Of a stretch of 64,000 nucleotides of DNA, positions 26,151 through 34,886 are shown one piece after another. The position numbers and the translations under genes were made by a program. Origin of the DNA: JAYREN01 sp963663375 (lineage in GTDB: Bacteria; Acidobacteriota; Holophagae; Holophagales; Holophagaceae); the NCBI GenBank assembly GCA_963663375.1, contig OY760195.1:1736001-1800000 (forward strand), read 5' to 3'. The first letter of the stretch is position 1. Each line of letters begins with the position of its first letter. Under the pieces are notes generated by a model. It worked only from the letters and a program-made list of their open reading frames with translations. It had not been told where the DNA came from and did not search any database.

Positions 26151-27506
26151 ATGACCATCCAACTCAAGGATCTCGGCAAGGCCGTACTGGAAACCGAATA
26201 TGCCGTGCGCGGCGCCATCGTGGCCCGCGCCCAGGAGCTCGAGCGCGAGGGCAAGGAGATCATCTACTGCAACATCGGCAATCCTCAGGCCCTGGAGCAG
26301 AAGCCCCTCACCTACATTCGCCAGATCCTGGCCCTCTGCCAGTATCCGGAGCTCATCGAGCAGGGCGACCACCACTTCCCCACCGATGTGGTGGCCACCG
26401 CCAAGGCGCTGCTCAAGGGCACCAAGCACGGCATGGGCGCCTACTCCGAGAGCAAGGGCGTGCGTTTCATCCGGGAGGCCGTGGCCAACTTCATCCATGA
26501 GCGGGATGGCATCGCCACCGATCCCGAGGCCATCTACCTCACAGATGGCGCCAGCAAGGGCGTGCAGACCGCCCTGCGCATTCTCATCAGCGGCCCCAAC
26601 GACGGCATCATGATCCCCATTCCCCAATACCCGCTCTACAGCGCCACCCTCACGCTCTACGAGGGCAAGCAGGTGGGCTACTACCTGGACGAGGCCCACG
26701 ACTGGAAACTGAGCAAGGCCATGATGGAAGAGAGCCTCCAGGAGGCCCGGCGCTACGGCGTGAAGGTGAAGGCCATCTGCGTGCTGAACCCCGGCAACCC
26801 CACGGGCTCCGTGCTGGACCGCGCCAACATCGAGATGATCATCGACTTCGCCCGAGAGCACGACCTGTCCATCCTGGCGGATGAGGTGTACCAGGAGAAT
26901 ATCTACCTGGCGGGCGATCGCTTCGTCTCCTTCGCCAAGGTCATGGCCGAGAAGAACGAGAAGACCGTGAGCCTCTTCAGCTTCCACTCCTGCTCCAAGG
27001 GCTTCCTGGGCGAGTGCGGCCAGCGCGGCGGCTACATGGAGATCCGCAACATCCCCGAGGATGTGGTGGCCCAGATCACCAAGCTCCAGTCCGTGAGTCT
27101 CTGCTCCAACCTCACGGGCCAGGTGGCCACCTACTGCATGGTGTGCCCGCCCAAGCCCGGCGAACCCAGCCACGCCCTGTACATCCAGGAACGCGACGGC
27201 ATCCTGAACGAGATGAAGAAGCGCGCCATCATCCTCGCCGAAGGCCTCAACAAGGTGCCCGGCGTGCATTGCAACGTGGTGGCGGGGGCGATGTACGCCT
27301 TCCCCCGGGTGGACCTGCCCGAAGGCCGGACGGATGCGGAATATTGCATGACTCTGCTGGAGCAGACCGGCATCTGCGTTGTGCCCGGCACCGGCTTCGG
27401 CCAAGTCCCCGGCACCGCCCACTTCCGCACCACCATCCTGCCGCCCTCGAAGAAGATGCAGCAGGTCGTGGAGCGCTTCGCAACGTTCCATGTGAACTAC
27501 CGATAA
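26151..27506 (+). CDS. Alanine aminotransferase (eukaryotic GPT-like class I)
   Basis: PLP enzyme interconverting alanine plus 2-oxoglutarate with pyruvate plus glutamate. 451 aa. Diagnostic GPT-like features are IIYCNIGNPQALEQKPLTY, GAYSESKGVRFIREAV, YLTDGASKGVQ, NPGNPTGSVL, ADEVYQENIY and the PLP lysine K283 in SFHSCSKGFLGECGQRGGY. Two start ATGs are 12 bases apart; only the second, at 26151, has a Shine-Dalgarno (GAGGA, five bases before), so it is chosen. A related aminotransferase and an acyl-CoA dehydrogenase follow on the same strand. Confidence 0.9.
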   Translation: MTIQLKDLGKAVLETEYAVRGAIVARAQELEREGKEIIYCNIGNPQALEQKPLTYIRQILALCQYPELIEQGDHHFPTDVVATAKALLKGTKHGMGAYSESKGVRFIREAVANFIHERDGIATDPEAIYLTDGASKGVQTALRILISGPNDGIMIPIPQYPLYSATLTLYEGKQVGYYLDEAHDWKLSKAMMEESLQEARRYGVKVKAICVLNPGNPTGSVLDRANIEMIIDFAREHDLSILADEVYQENIYLAGDRFVSFAKVMAEKNEKTVSLFSFHSCSKGFLGECGQRGGYMEIRNIPEDVVAQITKLQSVSLCSNLTGQVATYCMVCPPKPGEPSHALYIQERDGILNEMKKRAIILAEGLNKVPGVHCNVVAGAMYAFPRVDLPEGRTDAEYCMTLLEQTGICVVPGTGFGQVPGTAHFRTTILPPSKKMQQVVERFATFHVNYR

Positions 27507-27580
27507 GACGGCGAACCGGAGCAGTGGACCCAACCAGTTTCTGGACGAGCGTTATTTAAGGGCGCTCAAGATCCTGGCTC

Positions 27581-27657
27581 TCCATCACCAGATCATCCCC
27601 GTTCATCCCAGGTTAAGAAGCAAAAAAACCGGCGATGAACGAGGATGAATGATGATG
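27581..27657 (+). repeat. Family A dispersed intergenic inverted repeat, copy 1
   Basis: TCCATCACC...CCGTTCATCCCAGGTT is answered by AACCGGCGATGAACGAGGATGA across an A-rich loop. The same design recurs at 40705-40770 and 50472-50551. A shorter GAGCG...CGCTC stem lies just before it at 27546-27566, after the alanine aminotransferase. Confidence 0.75.
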
Positions 27658-27689
27658 TCTTCCCTTGAATGTCCGCCACGGGTGCTCCC

Positions 27690-28799
27690 ATGTCCCTCCG
27701 CCCCTTCGCCCTCGAACGCTACTTCGCCCGCCACGAGTTTTCGGCCAAGCATCTGCTCGGCTCCAGCGACCCCGAGGCCATGTCCATGGCCGAGCTGCTG
27801 GCCTTCGAGCCCGGTGCTGAAGCCGCCCTGAAGAACCTCTGGCTGGGCTACACCGAGAGCCTCGGCGACCCGGGCTTGCGCGCGGACATCGCCCAGCATC
27901 ACGCCACCATCACCGCCGATCAGGTGCTGGTCTTCAGCGGCGCCGAGGAACCCATCTTCGCCTTCATGCACGCGGCGCTGGAGCCCGGGGATCACCTGAT
28001 CGTGCAGTCCCCCTCGTACCAGTCCCATTACGCGGTGGCCGAGTTCCGAGGCATCCAGCTCTCCCGCTGGATGGGCGATCCTGCCAACCACTGGGCTCCG
28101 GACCCGGCGGAACTGCGGCGCCTGATCCGCCCCAACACCAAGGCCATCCTGATCTGTGCGCCCCACAATCCCACGGGCTATCTCTACGACGCTTCCACCT
28201 GGAACGAGATCATCGCCATCGCCCGCCACCATGGCCTCATCCTCTTTTCCGACGAAGTCTATCGGGGGCTGGAACACGATCCAACGCTGCGCCTGCCGCA
28301 CATGGCCGATGTCTACGAGCGAGGCCTCTCCCTCGACTGCCTGAGCAAGAACTGCGGTCTCGCAGGGCTGCGCATCGGCTGGATCGCCACCCAGGACCGC
28401 CAGCTCTACGATTCGCTAGCGACCTTCAAGGACTACCTCACCATCTGCAACAGCGCCCCCAGCGAGTTCCTGGCCCGCATCGCCGTGGGTCACATGGACG
28501 CCCTGTTCGCCCGCCATCGCGCGCGTCTCGTCCGCAACCTGGATCTGCTGGAGGCCTTCTTCCAGCGGCGGCCGGACCTCTTCCGCTGGCAGCGCCCCGC
28601 CGCAGGCACCACCACCTTCCCCGAATATCTCGGCGGCAGTACCCTGGATTTCTGCGACCGCATGGTGGAGGAGGCAGGCATCATGCTGGTGCCCGGCACC
28701 TTCTTCGATCTGGAAGGGGAATACCTGCGTTTCGGCTACGGCCGCGAGAGCTTTCCCGCAGACCTGCGCCTGCTGGATGCCTACCTCAACCGCGGCTAG
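27690..28799 (+). CDS. Class I/II PLP-dependent aminotransferase
   Basis: 369 aa fold-type I aminotransferase of unassigned substrate. It opens LRPFALERYFARHEFSA, a start common in a group related to capreomycidine synthase and other side-chain-acting enzymes. It then has LGDPGLRADIA, QSPSYQSHYAV, CAPHNPTGYLYD, FSDEVYRGLEHD and the PLP lysine K220 in CLSKNCGLAGLRIGW. An in-frame ATG at 27669 lies at the edge of the upstream repeat; homology favours 27690. Neither has a clear Shine-Dalgarno. The acyl-CoA dehydrogenase starts 35 bp downstream. Confidence 0.85.
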   Translation: MSLRPFALERYFARHEFSAKHLLGSSDPEAMSMAELLAFEPGAEAALKNLWLGYTESLGDPGLRADIAQHHATITADQVLVFSGAEEPIFAFMHAALEPGDHLIVQSPSYQSHYAVAEFRGIQLSRWMGDPANHWAPDPAELRRLIRPNTKAILICAPHNPTGYLYDASTWNEIIAIARHHGLILFSDEVYRGLEHDPTLRLPHMADVYERGLSLDCLSKNCGLAGLRIGWIATQDRQLYDSLATFKDYLTICNSAPSEFLARIAVGHMDALFARHRARLVRNLDLLEAFFQRRPDLFRWQRPAAGTTTFPEYLGGSTLDFCDRMVEEAGIMLVPGTFFDLEGEYLRFGYGRESFPADLRLLDAYLNRG

Positions 28800-28834
28800 A
28801 AGCCTAGACTGGTAAAACTCCAGCGAGGCTCACC

Positions 28835-29983
28835 GTGCTTGATTTCTCCCTGACTCCCGAATTGCGGGCCTTGCGGACCAAGGCCCACACCTTCGCGGAG
28901 GAAGTCATCCGGCCGGTGTCCCGGCACTACGATGTCACCGGGGAATGGGCGGGACCCGTGTTCCAGCTAGCTTGGGAGCAGGGCCTCCTGCAGTCCTGCG
29001 TGCCCAAGGAATGGGGCGGAGCCGGGCTCAACCATCTGGAGGAGGCCGTCCTGTTCGAGGAGATCGGCTGGGGCTGCGCGGGCTTCTTCACCATGCTCAA
29101 CTGCAACACCCTGGCCTCCATGCCCCTGCGCTTGGCAGGCACTGGCGAACAGCAACTCCAGTGGTTCCCTCGCCTGCTCGAGGCACCCCGCTTTGCCGCC
29201 TTCGCCCTGAGCGAACCCACCGCCGGAAGCGACGTGGGCGCCCTGGCTTGCACCGCCGTCAAGCGCTGGGACGCCTATGTGCTCAACGGCACCAAGTGCT
29301 ACTGCACCTGCGGGGACGTGGCGGATTTCGTCATCGTCTTCGCCAACGTGGATCCCGAAAAGGGAGCCCGGGGCATCACGGCCTTCATCGTGCCCCGGGA
29401 TACTCCGGGCATGCGGGTGGGCCGCTTCATGGACAAGCTGGGCCAGCGGGCCTCGCGCCAGGTCGAATTGCACTTCGAGGATGCCGTGGTGCCCGAGGCC
29501 AACCGCCTGGGCGCCGAGGGTGCGGGCTTCATGCTGGCCATGCACACCCTGGACCGCACCCGGGCCACCGTGGCCGCAGGCGCCGTGGGCCTCGCCCGGG
29601 CCGCCTTCGAGCTGGCCCTGGAATTCGCCAAGGCCCGCACCCAGTTCGGCACCACCATCGTGAACCACCAGGCCGTGGCCTTCATGCTGGCGGACATGGC
29701 CAAGAAGATCGAAGCCTCGCGCCTGCTGGCCTGGCAGGCCGCCTGGATGGCCGACACCAAGCAGAGAAACGCCAAGCAGAGCGCCATGGCCAAAACCTTC
29801 GCCACCGACACCGCCATGGAAGTCGCCACCGACGCCGTTCAGATCCTCGGCGGCCATGGGTACTCCAAGGAGTTCCTGGCCGAGAAATTCTTCCGCGACG
29901 CCAAGCTCATGCAGATCTACGAAGGGACCAACCAGATCCAGCGGATGATCATCGCGAAGGAAATTCAGCGAGAGGATCGCTGA
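28835..29983 (+). CDS. Acyl-CoA dehydrogenase
   Basis: FAD enzyme oxidising an acyl-CoA to its 2-enoyl form and passing electrons to ETF. 382 aa, standard length. Present are the helical N-domain (LRTKAHTFAEEVIRPV), FALSEPTAGSDVGAL, KCYCTCGDVADFVIVFANVD, RTQFGTTIVNHQAVAFMLADM and the catalytic glutamate E363 in QIYEGTNQIQRMI. This placement is typical of short- or branched-chain enzymes (butyryl-, isovaleryl-type). The start is GTG 28835 with GAGG seven bases before. With the aminotransferases upstream it may serve amino-acid carbon-skeleton oxidation. Its last codons are duplicated downstream. Confidence 0.93.
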   Translation: MLDFSLTPELRALRTKAHTFAEEVIRPVSRHYDVTGEWAGPVFQLAWEQGLLQSCVPKEWGGAGLNHLEEAVLFEEIGWGCAGFFTMLNCNTLASMPLRLAGTGEQQLQWFPRLLEAPRFAAFALSEPTAGSDVGALACTAVKRWDAYVLNGTKCYCTCGDVADFVIVFANVDPEKGARGITAFIVPRDTPGMRVGRFMDKLGQRASRQVELHFEDAVVPEANRLGAEGAGFMLAMHTLDRTRATVAAGAVGLARAAFELALEFAKARTQFGTTIVNHQAVAFMLADMAKKIEASRLLAWQAAWMADTKQRNAKQSAMAKTFATDTAMEVATDAVQILGGHGYSKEFLAEKFFRDAKLMQIYEGTNQIQRMIIAKEIQREDR

Positions 29984-30111
29984 AGCTTTCACCCACTCCC
30001 GCGGGCCCCAGCCACCGCTGGATCTAGCGGGTCGCGAAGGAAATCCAGCGAGAGGAACGCTGAAGCTTTCACCCACGTACCCGGGCCCGAGCCACCACTA
30101 GATCCCGCCGT
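29952..30111 (+). repeat. 80-bp tandem duplication across the acyl-CoA dehydrogenase stop
   Basis: TCGCGAAGGAAATTCAGCG (29952) recurs at 30032 as TCGCGAAGGAAATCCAGCG. The two 80-bp units share most bases, including AACGCTGAAGCTTTCACCCA-like and GGGCCC cores. Unit 1 contains the final ten codons and stop of the gene; unit 2 is non-coding. It is a local duplication that has diverged by around a dozen changes. Confidence 0.85.
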
Positions 30112-30113
30112 AT

Positions 30114-32474
30114 TCAGAATGCCGCGTGCTCGGTGCGGCGGATAATCTCCTCCTGCAGTTCCTTGGAGCAGTCCACGAAGTAGTCGGAGTAGCCCGCCAC
30201 CCGCACGATGAGGTCCCGGTGGGCCTCCGGTCGCGCCTGGGCCTCGCGCAGGGTGGCGGCTGTGACCACGTTGAACTGGACGTGGTGCCCGTCCAGCTTG
30301 AAGTAGGCGCGCACGAGGTGGTGAAGGCCTTCGATGCCCGCATCTCCCTCCAGGAGCGAGGGGGTGAACTTCATGTTGAGCAGGGTGCCGCCGGTCTTCA
30401 CATGATCCATCTTCCCCGCGGATTTCAGCACGGCCGTGGGGCCCTGGCGATCCGCACCCTGGGCGGGGCTGATGCCCTCGGACAGGGGTTCACCCGCCCG
30501 TCGGCCGTCCGCCGAAGCCTGACACACCTGACCGAAGTACACATGGCAGGTGGTGGGGAGCATCTCCAGGCGGTAGGCGCCGCCCTTGCCGTTGGGGCGG
30601 CCATCGATGGCCCCGAAGAGAAAACGGAAGGCCCGCACCATCAGGTCATCCGCATAGTCATCGTCGTTGCCATACTTGTGCGTCTTGTTCACCATTCGCT
30701 GCCGGAGAATCTCGCGTCCCGCGAAATCCTCATCCAGGGCCTTCACCACGTCCGGCAGCTGGAGTTCGCCTTTCTCGAAGACCACTTCCTTCAGCGCCGC
30801 CAGGCTATCCGCGAGACTCCCGACGCCCACGGCCTGGATGAAGGTGTTGTTGTACCGGGCACCCCCCGCGTTGTAGTCCCGCCCCCGAGAGATGCAGTCA
30901 TCCGTGAGAACCGAGAGGAAGGGCGCAGGCATCCGCGTGGCGTAGAGGCGCTCGATAAGCTGGTTGCCGCGGATCTTGAGATCCAGGAAGTGTCGGGTCT
31001 GGGTCTCGAAGGCCGCGAACAGTTGATCAAAGGTCGCTAGACTCGCCGCCTCGCCCGTGTGCGGCCCGAGCTGGCGCGCGGTGCGGGGATCCCGCCCATC
31101 GTGCAGGGCCAGCTCCAGCATCTTCATCAGGTTGAAGTAGCCCGTCAGGATGTAGGCCTCCTTGCCGAAGGCGCCCACTTCCACGCAGCCAGAACAACCT
31201 CCGGCCCGGGCGTCCTCCAGACTCTTGCCCTGGCGGAGTTGCTCCTCCACCACCGCATCCGCGTTGAAGAGGCTGGGGAAGCCGTAGCCTTTGCGAATCA
31301 CCCGCAGGGCATGCTTCACCACGGCGTCCGGTGTCTTCCGTGACACCTGCACATTGCTGCTGGGCTGGAGCAGATGCATCTCGTCGATGATCTCCAGCAG
31401 CAGATGGGTCACCTCGTTGCTGCCATCGCTCCCGTCGGCCAGAAGCCCCCCCAGATTCAGGTTGGCGAAATCCGTGTAGGTGCCACTCTCCGCCGCCGTC
31501 ACGCCTACCTTGGGTGGTGCCGTGTGGTTGTTGAACTTCACGAAGAAGCACTCCAGCAACTCCTTGGCCGTCTCCCGCGTGAGGGTTCCATCGGCGAGCC
31601 CCCGCCGATAGAAGGGCCAGAGATGCTGATCCAGATGGCCGGGACTGAAGGCGTCCCAACCATTCAGTTCCGTGATCACGCCCAGGTGGCAGAACCAGTA
31701 GTGCTGAAGCGCCTCCTGGAAATTCCGAGGAGCCTGGGCGGGGACCCGACGACACACTTCAGCGATGCGGTGCAGTTCGTCCCGTCGTATCAAATCATCT
31801 ATGGATTCGGCCTGGGCTTCCGCCAGTTCCGCATGGCGTTCCGCGAAGCGGATGAGCGCCTCGCAGGCCAGGGCCATGGCCTTCAGCTGCTCGCGCTTGT
31901 CCAAGGCCTCGGAATCGCGCTCGAAATCCAGTGCCGCCTCCGAACGCGCGATCTCCGCCAGAAAGTCCCGCATGCCCCGGGTGTAGATCTTGTCATCAAG
32001 CACGGTGTGGCCCGGGGCCCGCTGTTCCATGAACTCCGTGAAGACCCCGGCCGCATAGGCCTCCTTCCATTCACCCGGAAGTTCCTGGAAGATCTGGTCG
32101 CGCAGGCTGCGCCCCTGCCAATAGGGGATAATCTCGGCTTCGTAGCGCGCGATCATCGCCGCATCCACCCTGTAACTGGTCATGGGGCGCGCATCCAGGA
32201 TCCGCAGATCCTCGGCGCTGTGACAGGTGAGCTCGGGATAGGTTGGCACGGCCTTAGGGCGCGGCCCCCGCTCCCCCACGATCAGTTCGCCCTCGCCGAT
32301 CCAGAGCGTCTTGTGTTCGCAGAGATGCTGGAAGGTCCTGGCCCGCATCACCGGCACCGAATACCGGCCCAGGTGCTCTCGGTAGAAGGCCGTGACCAGT
32401 TCTGCCCGTTCGCTACTGAGCGCCGGAACGGCGTCCAGGCTTTCCTGGCGAAGCCTTGCGGTGCGAGCGTTCAT
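30114..32474 (-). CDS. hypD: Glycyl radical enzyme, probable trans-4-hydroxy-L-proline dehydratase
   Basis: 786 aa. Glycyl-radical dehydratase; HypD removes water from trans-4-hydroxy-L-proline to give 1-pyrroline-5-carboxylate. The radical glycine is G761 in VRVAGYSDYF and the thiyl cysteine C430 in GGCSGCVEVG, followed by E432. Recalled HypD active-site residues match at a constant offset of 4: F148 and H156 (TEFMEQRAPGHTV), D274 (NGWDAF), S330 (ESGTYTDF) and Y446 (LTGY). EVSYxx-like EVTHLLLEIIDEM, QPSSNVQVSRKTP and KYGNDDDYAD are also HypD-like. Its ATG overlaps the activase stop (ATGA). No pyrroline-5-carboxylate reductase gene is in the window. A related GRE with another substrate is the main alternative. 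Confidence 0.87.
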   Translation of the reverse strand: MNARTARLRQESLDAVPALSSERAELVTAFYREHLGRYSVPVMRARTFQHLCEHKTLWIGEGELIVGERGPRPKAVPTYPELTCHSAEDLRILDARPMTSYRVDAAMIARYEAEIIPYWQGRSLRDQIFQELPGEWKEAYAAGVFTEFMEQRAPGHTVLDDKIYTRGMRDFLAEIARSEAALDFERDSEALDKREQLKAMALACEALIRFAERHAELAEAQAESIDDLIRRDELHRIAEVCRRVPAQAPRNFQEALQHYWFCHLGVITELNGWDAFSPGHLDQHLWPFYRRGLADGTLTRETAKELLECFFVKFNNHTAPPKVGVTAAESGTYTDFANLNLGGLLADGSDGSNEVTHLLLEIIDEMHLLQPSSNVQVSRKTPDAVVKHALRVIRKGYGFPSLFNADAVVEEQLRQGKSLEDARAGGCSGCVEVGAFGKEAYILTGYFNLMKMLELALHDGRDPRTARQLGPHTGEAASLATFDQLFAAFETQTRHFLDLKIRGNQLIERLYATRMPAPFLSVLTDDCISRGRDYNAGGARYNNTFIQAVGVGSLADSLAALKEVVFEKGELQLPDVVKALDEDFAGREILRQRMVNKTHKYGNDDDYADDLMVRAFRFLFGAIDGRPNGKGGAYRLEMLPTTCHVYFGQVCQASADGRRAGEPLSEGISPAQGADRQGPTAVLKSAGKMDHVKTGGTLLNMKFTPSLLEGDAGIEGLHHLVRAYFKLDGHHVQFNVVTAATLREAQARPEAHRDLIVRVAGYSDYFVDCSKELQEEIIRRTEHAAF

Positions 32475-33361
32475 GATCGACCTCCGATGTTCACCTCGAG
32501 CCCAAAGGACTGGAATACGCCTGCCAGGTGTCGCATCCGCTCAGGGCCGGGAGCCTCCAGGCCCCGCAAGGGATAGCTCGCGCCCATCCGCTCGAACTTG
32601 GCCTCTGCGGTCCCGTGATAGGGCAGCAGATCCACCCGCCGCACGCCCGGTGTGCCTGCAGCGATGCGCGCCGTGGCTTCCAGATTTGCGTCATCGTCGT
32701 TTATGCCAGGAATGATGGGCACCCGGATCCAGATGACCGCTCCGGTTCTGCCCAATACCGCTAGGTTGGCGAGAATCCGGCCATTCCCTTCGCCGGTGGC
32801 GGCCGCGTGGCGCTCAGCATCCGCGAGCTTGAGATCGAAGAGTACCAGATCCGCCCAGACCGCCAGGGCCAGCAGATTCTCCTGGGCGCCGAATCCACAG
32901 GTATCCAGGGCCACATGGACGCCCTCCGCCTTGAGCCCTTTCATCGTCGCGCCCGCAAAGGCGGGTTGCATCAGCGGCTCGCCCCCGGACAAGGTCACAC
33001 CTCCGCCGGACTGATCGAAGAACACGCGATCCCGCAGCACTTCTCCCAGCAAGTCCCGCACCGTGATGTCCCGTCCGAACAGGCGCCGAGCGCCCGTGGG
33101 ACAGGCTTCCGCGCAGTGCCCGCAGGCGAGACATATCCTGTCTTTGGCTCTACATACCGCTTCGCAGGCGCCGCAATGGAGACAGCGATCCCCGTGGGTC
33201 CCAAGCTCCACCTCTGGCTTTTGGCTCTCCGGGTTGTGGCACCATGTGCAGGCCAGGGGGCAGCCCTTCAGGAACACCGTGGTGCGAAGCCCCGGCCCAT
33301 CCTGCAGTGAGAAACGCTGCACGTTGAAGATGCGCCCCCGGGTGGTTTCAGCCGAGCGCAC
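32471..33361 (-). CDS. hypE: Glycyl-radical enzyme activating protein (radical SAM)
   Basis: 296 aa radical-SAM activase that installs the glycyl radical on the adjacent enzyme. FNVQRFSLQDGPGLRTTVF precedes the SAM-cluster motif CPLACTWC (CxxxCxxC). Two further ferredoxin-like clusters, CLHCGACEAVC and CLACGHCAEACP, are typical of non-PFL activases. GGVTLSGGEPLMQP binds SAM. Start chosen is GTG 33361, with GGAGG eight bases before; this overlaps the 3' end of the Xaa-Pro peptidase by 14 bp. The stop overlaps the hypD start by 4 bp, so all three are translated together. Confidence 0.9.
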   Translation of the reverse strand: MRSAETTRGRIFNVQRFSLQDGPGLRTTVFLKGCPLACTWCHNPESQKPEVELGTHGDRCLHCGACEAVCRAKDRICLACGHCAEACPTGARRLFGRDITVRDLLGEVLRDRVFFDQSGGGVTLSGGEPLMQPAFAGATMKGLKAEGVHVALDTCGFGAQENLLALAVWADLVLFDLKLADAERHAAATGEGNGRILANLAVLGRTGAVIWIRVPIIPGINDDDANLEATARIAAGTPGVRRVDLLPYHGTAEAKFERMGASYPLRGLEAPGPERMRHLAGVFQSFGLEVNIGGRS

Positions 33362-34742
33362 GCTGGGCCTCCACCTCGGCCGCCGTGCGCGGCTTGCGCC
33401 TGCCGAGGAGCTGGGCGCCATCCTCGGTCACCAAAAAATCTTCCTCGATGCGGATACCGCCGAAGTCCCGGTACGACTCAAGCCGCCCGTAGTCGATGAA
33501 GTCCACAAAACGCTTTTCGGCTCGCCAGCGGTCCATCAGCTCCGGGATGAAATAGAGCCCCGGTTCCACCGTGAAGACGAATCCGGGCTGAAGCGCCCGC
33601 GCCAAACGCAGCGACTTGAGTCCGAACTGGGAGCTTTTAGGTGCGCCCTCATGGCCCACCCACACCTCACCCAGGTCCTCCATGTCATGCACATCCAGGC
33701 CCATCATGTGCCCGAGCCCGCACTGGAAGAACATGGCGTGGGCACCCTGGGCCACGGCCTCATCCAGATCGCCCTTCATCAGTCCTAGCTCCTTCATGCC
33801 TTCGGCCAAAGTGCGGCAGGCAAGGAGATGGATGTCCTGGAATCGCACCCCCGGCCTCAGGGCGTCAATGGCCGCCAAGTGTGCGCGCAGCACGATGTCG
33901 TAGACATCACGCTGACGGGGCGTGAAGCGAGGATCCACCGGGAAGGTGCTGGTGAGATCTCCGGCGTAGTGGGAAGGCGCTTCCGCCCCGGCATCCAAGA
34001 GGAAGAGCTGACCCGACTCCAGATCGTGGCCATGGAAATGGTTGTGCAGAGTCTCGCCATGCACCGTGGCGATAATGGGAAAGGCAAGCTGTCCCCCAGT
34101 GGCCACCGCGATCTCCTGCACTCGGGCCGCAATCTCGGACTCCTTCATCCCTGGGCGCGCCAGGACCATGGCTGCTAAATGCATCTCCACGGTGGTGTTC
34201 ACCGCCCGCTCGATCTCGGCCACTTCCTCGGGGCTCTTGTGGATGCGGAGATTGATCACCGCCTGCACGAAGGCCGTGGAAGCCTCGGCGCCCTGGCGCG
34301 CCACCGGGGTGCCCAGCAGCTCCAGGAGACGCAGGCGATTCTCGGGCCGGTATGGAGGCAGAAAGTGGATGGGGCGCCCCTGGGCGCGGGCCTGTGCAAC
34401 CACCTCCGGAAGCCTCCCGGCGGGTGCCGAGGCGGCGATCCCGGCACGGGCGGCCCGTTCCGCCACCGAGGGTTGGGGCCCCATCCACACGATGGCATCC
34501 AGGGAAAGATCATCGGCGAAGAGCGTGGTGCTGCCTTCCTCCAGATCCATGACGCCCGCGAAACCCGGCTGATCGACTCCCAGGAAGTAGAGAAAGCTGC
34601 TGTCCTGACGAAAGGGAAAGCCGTTGTCCGCGTAATTCATCGGGGATTCTTCGTTGCCCAGGAAGAGCAGGAGCCCCCGTTGCCCCTCCATCCCTGCCCG
34701 GAGACGGCGGCGGCGTTCCACGTAAGTCTGGCTGGCGAACAT
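33348..34742 (-). CDS. Xaa-Pro peptidase (M24 family, aminopeptidase P/prolidase)
   Basis: 464 aa metallopeptidase cleaving the bond before proline. An N-terminal AMP_N-type domain (ERRRRLRAGMEGQRGLLLFLG, FRQDSSFLYFLGVDQP) leads to the creatinase fold. Its dinuclear-metal ligands are visible in LLDAGAE, GDLTSTFP, CGLGHMMGLDVHDMED, FTVEPGLYFIPE and GGIRIEEDFLV. No signal peptide, so it acts in the cytoplasm. AGGGAGG precedes the ATG. It is the first gene of the pepP-hypE-hypD operon, consistent with releasing proline or hydroxyproline from imported Xaa-Pro/Xaa-Hyp peptides. Confidence 0.93.
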   Translation of the reverse strand: MFASQTYVERRRRLRAGMEGQRGLLLFLGNEESPMNYADNGFPFRQDSSFLYFLGVDQPGFAGVMDLEEGSTTLFADDLSLDAIVWMGPQPSVAERAARAGIAASAPAGRLPEVVAQARAQGRPIHFLPPYRPENRLRLLELLGTPVARQGAEASTAFVQAVINLRIHKSPEEVAEIERAVNTTVEMHLAAMVLARPGMKESEIAARVQEIAVATGGQLAFPIIATVHGETLHNHFHGHDLESGQLFLLDAGAEAPSHYAGDLTSTFPVDPRFTPRQRDVYDIVLRAHLAAIDALRPGVRFQDIHLLACRTLAEGMKELGLMKGDLDEAVAQGAHAMFFQCGLGHMMGLDVHDMEDLGEVWVGHEGAPKSSQFGLKSLRLARALQPGFVFTVEPGLYFIPELMDRWRAEKRFVDFIDYGRLESYRDFGGIRIEEDFLVTEDGAQLLGRRKPRTAAEVEAQRALG

Positions 34743-34886
34743 GGGGGGCCTCCCTTTTCTGTTCTGGAATGTAATATATCAGTTTCAAAAAACCAATGCC
34801 ATGCCTCCGATCGCCACGCTCTCCGGCCACCCATGGGAGACTACATCCCGATCATTTCCGCGCACAGCCTCCGAAAGGTGAACCCC
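34743..34886. promoter_or_regulatory. Divergent promoter region of the Hyp/peptidase locus
   Basis: This 144-bp gap separates the pepP-hypE-hypD operon from the C69 dipeptidase. AT-rich TGTAATATATCA (34770-34781), an imperfect inverted repeat, and a following A-run stand out against the GC background. The GntR/FCD regulator downstream of the dipeptidase is the natural candidate to bind here. Both promoters must lie within it, but I cannot place their boxes firmly. Confidence 0.4.

Noticed and set aside
30114..32474. Reading the glycyl radical enzyme as pyruvate formate-lyase or choline TMA-lyase
   Set aside because: PFL carries adjacent cysteines at the active site and CutC differs around GCVE; here GGCSGCVEVG, HTV and NGWDAF residues match the HypD pattern.
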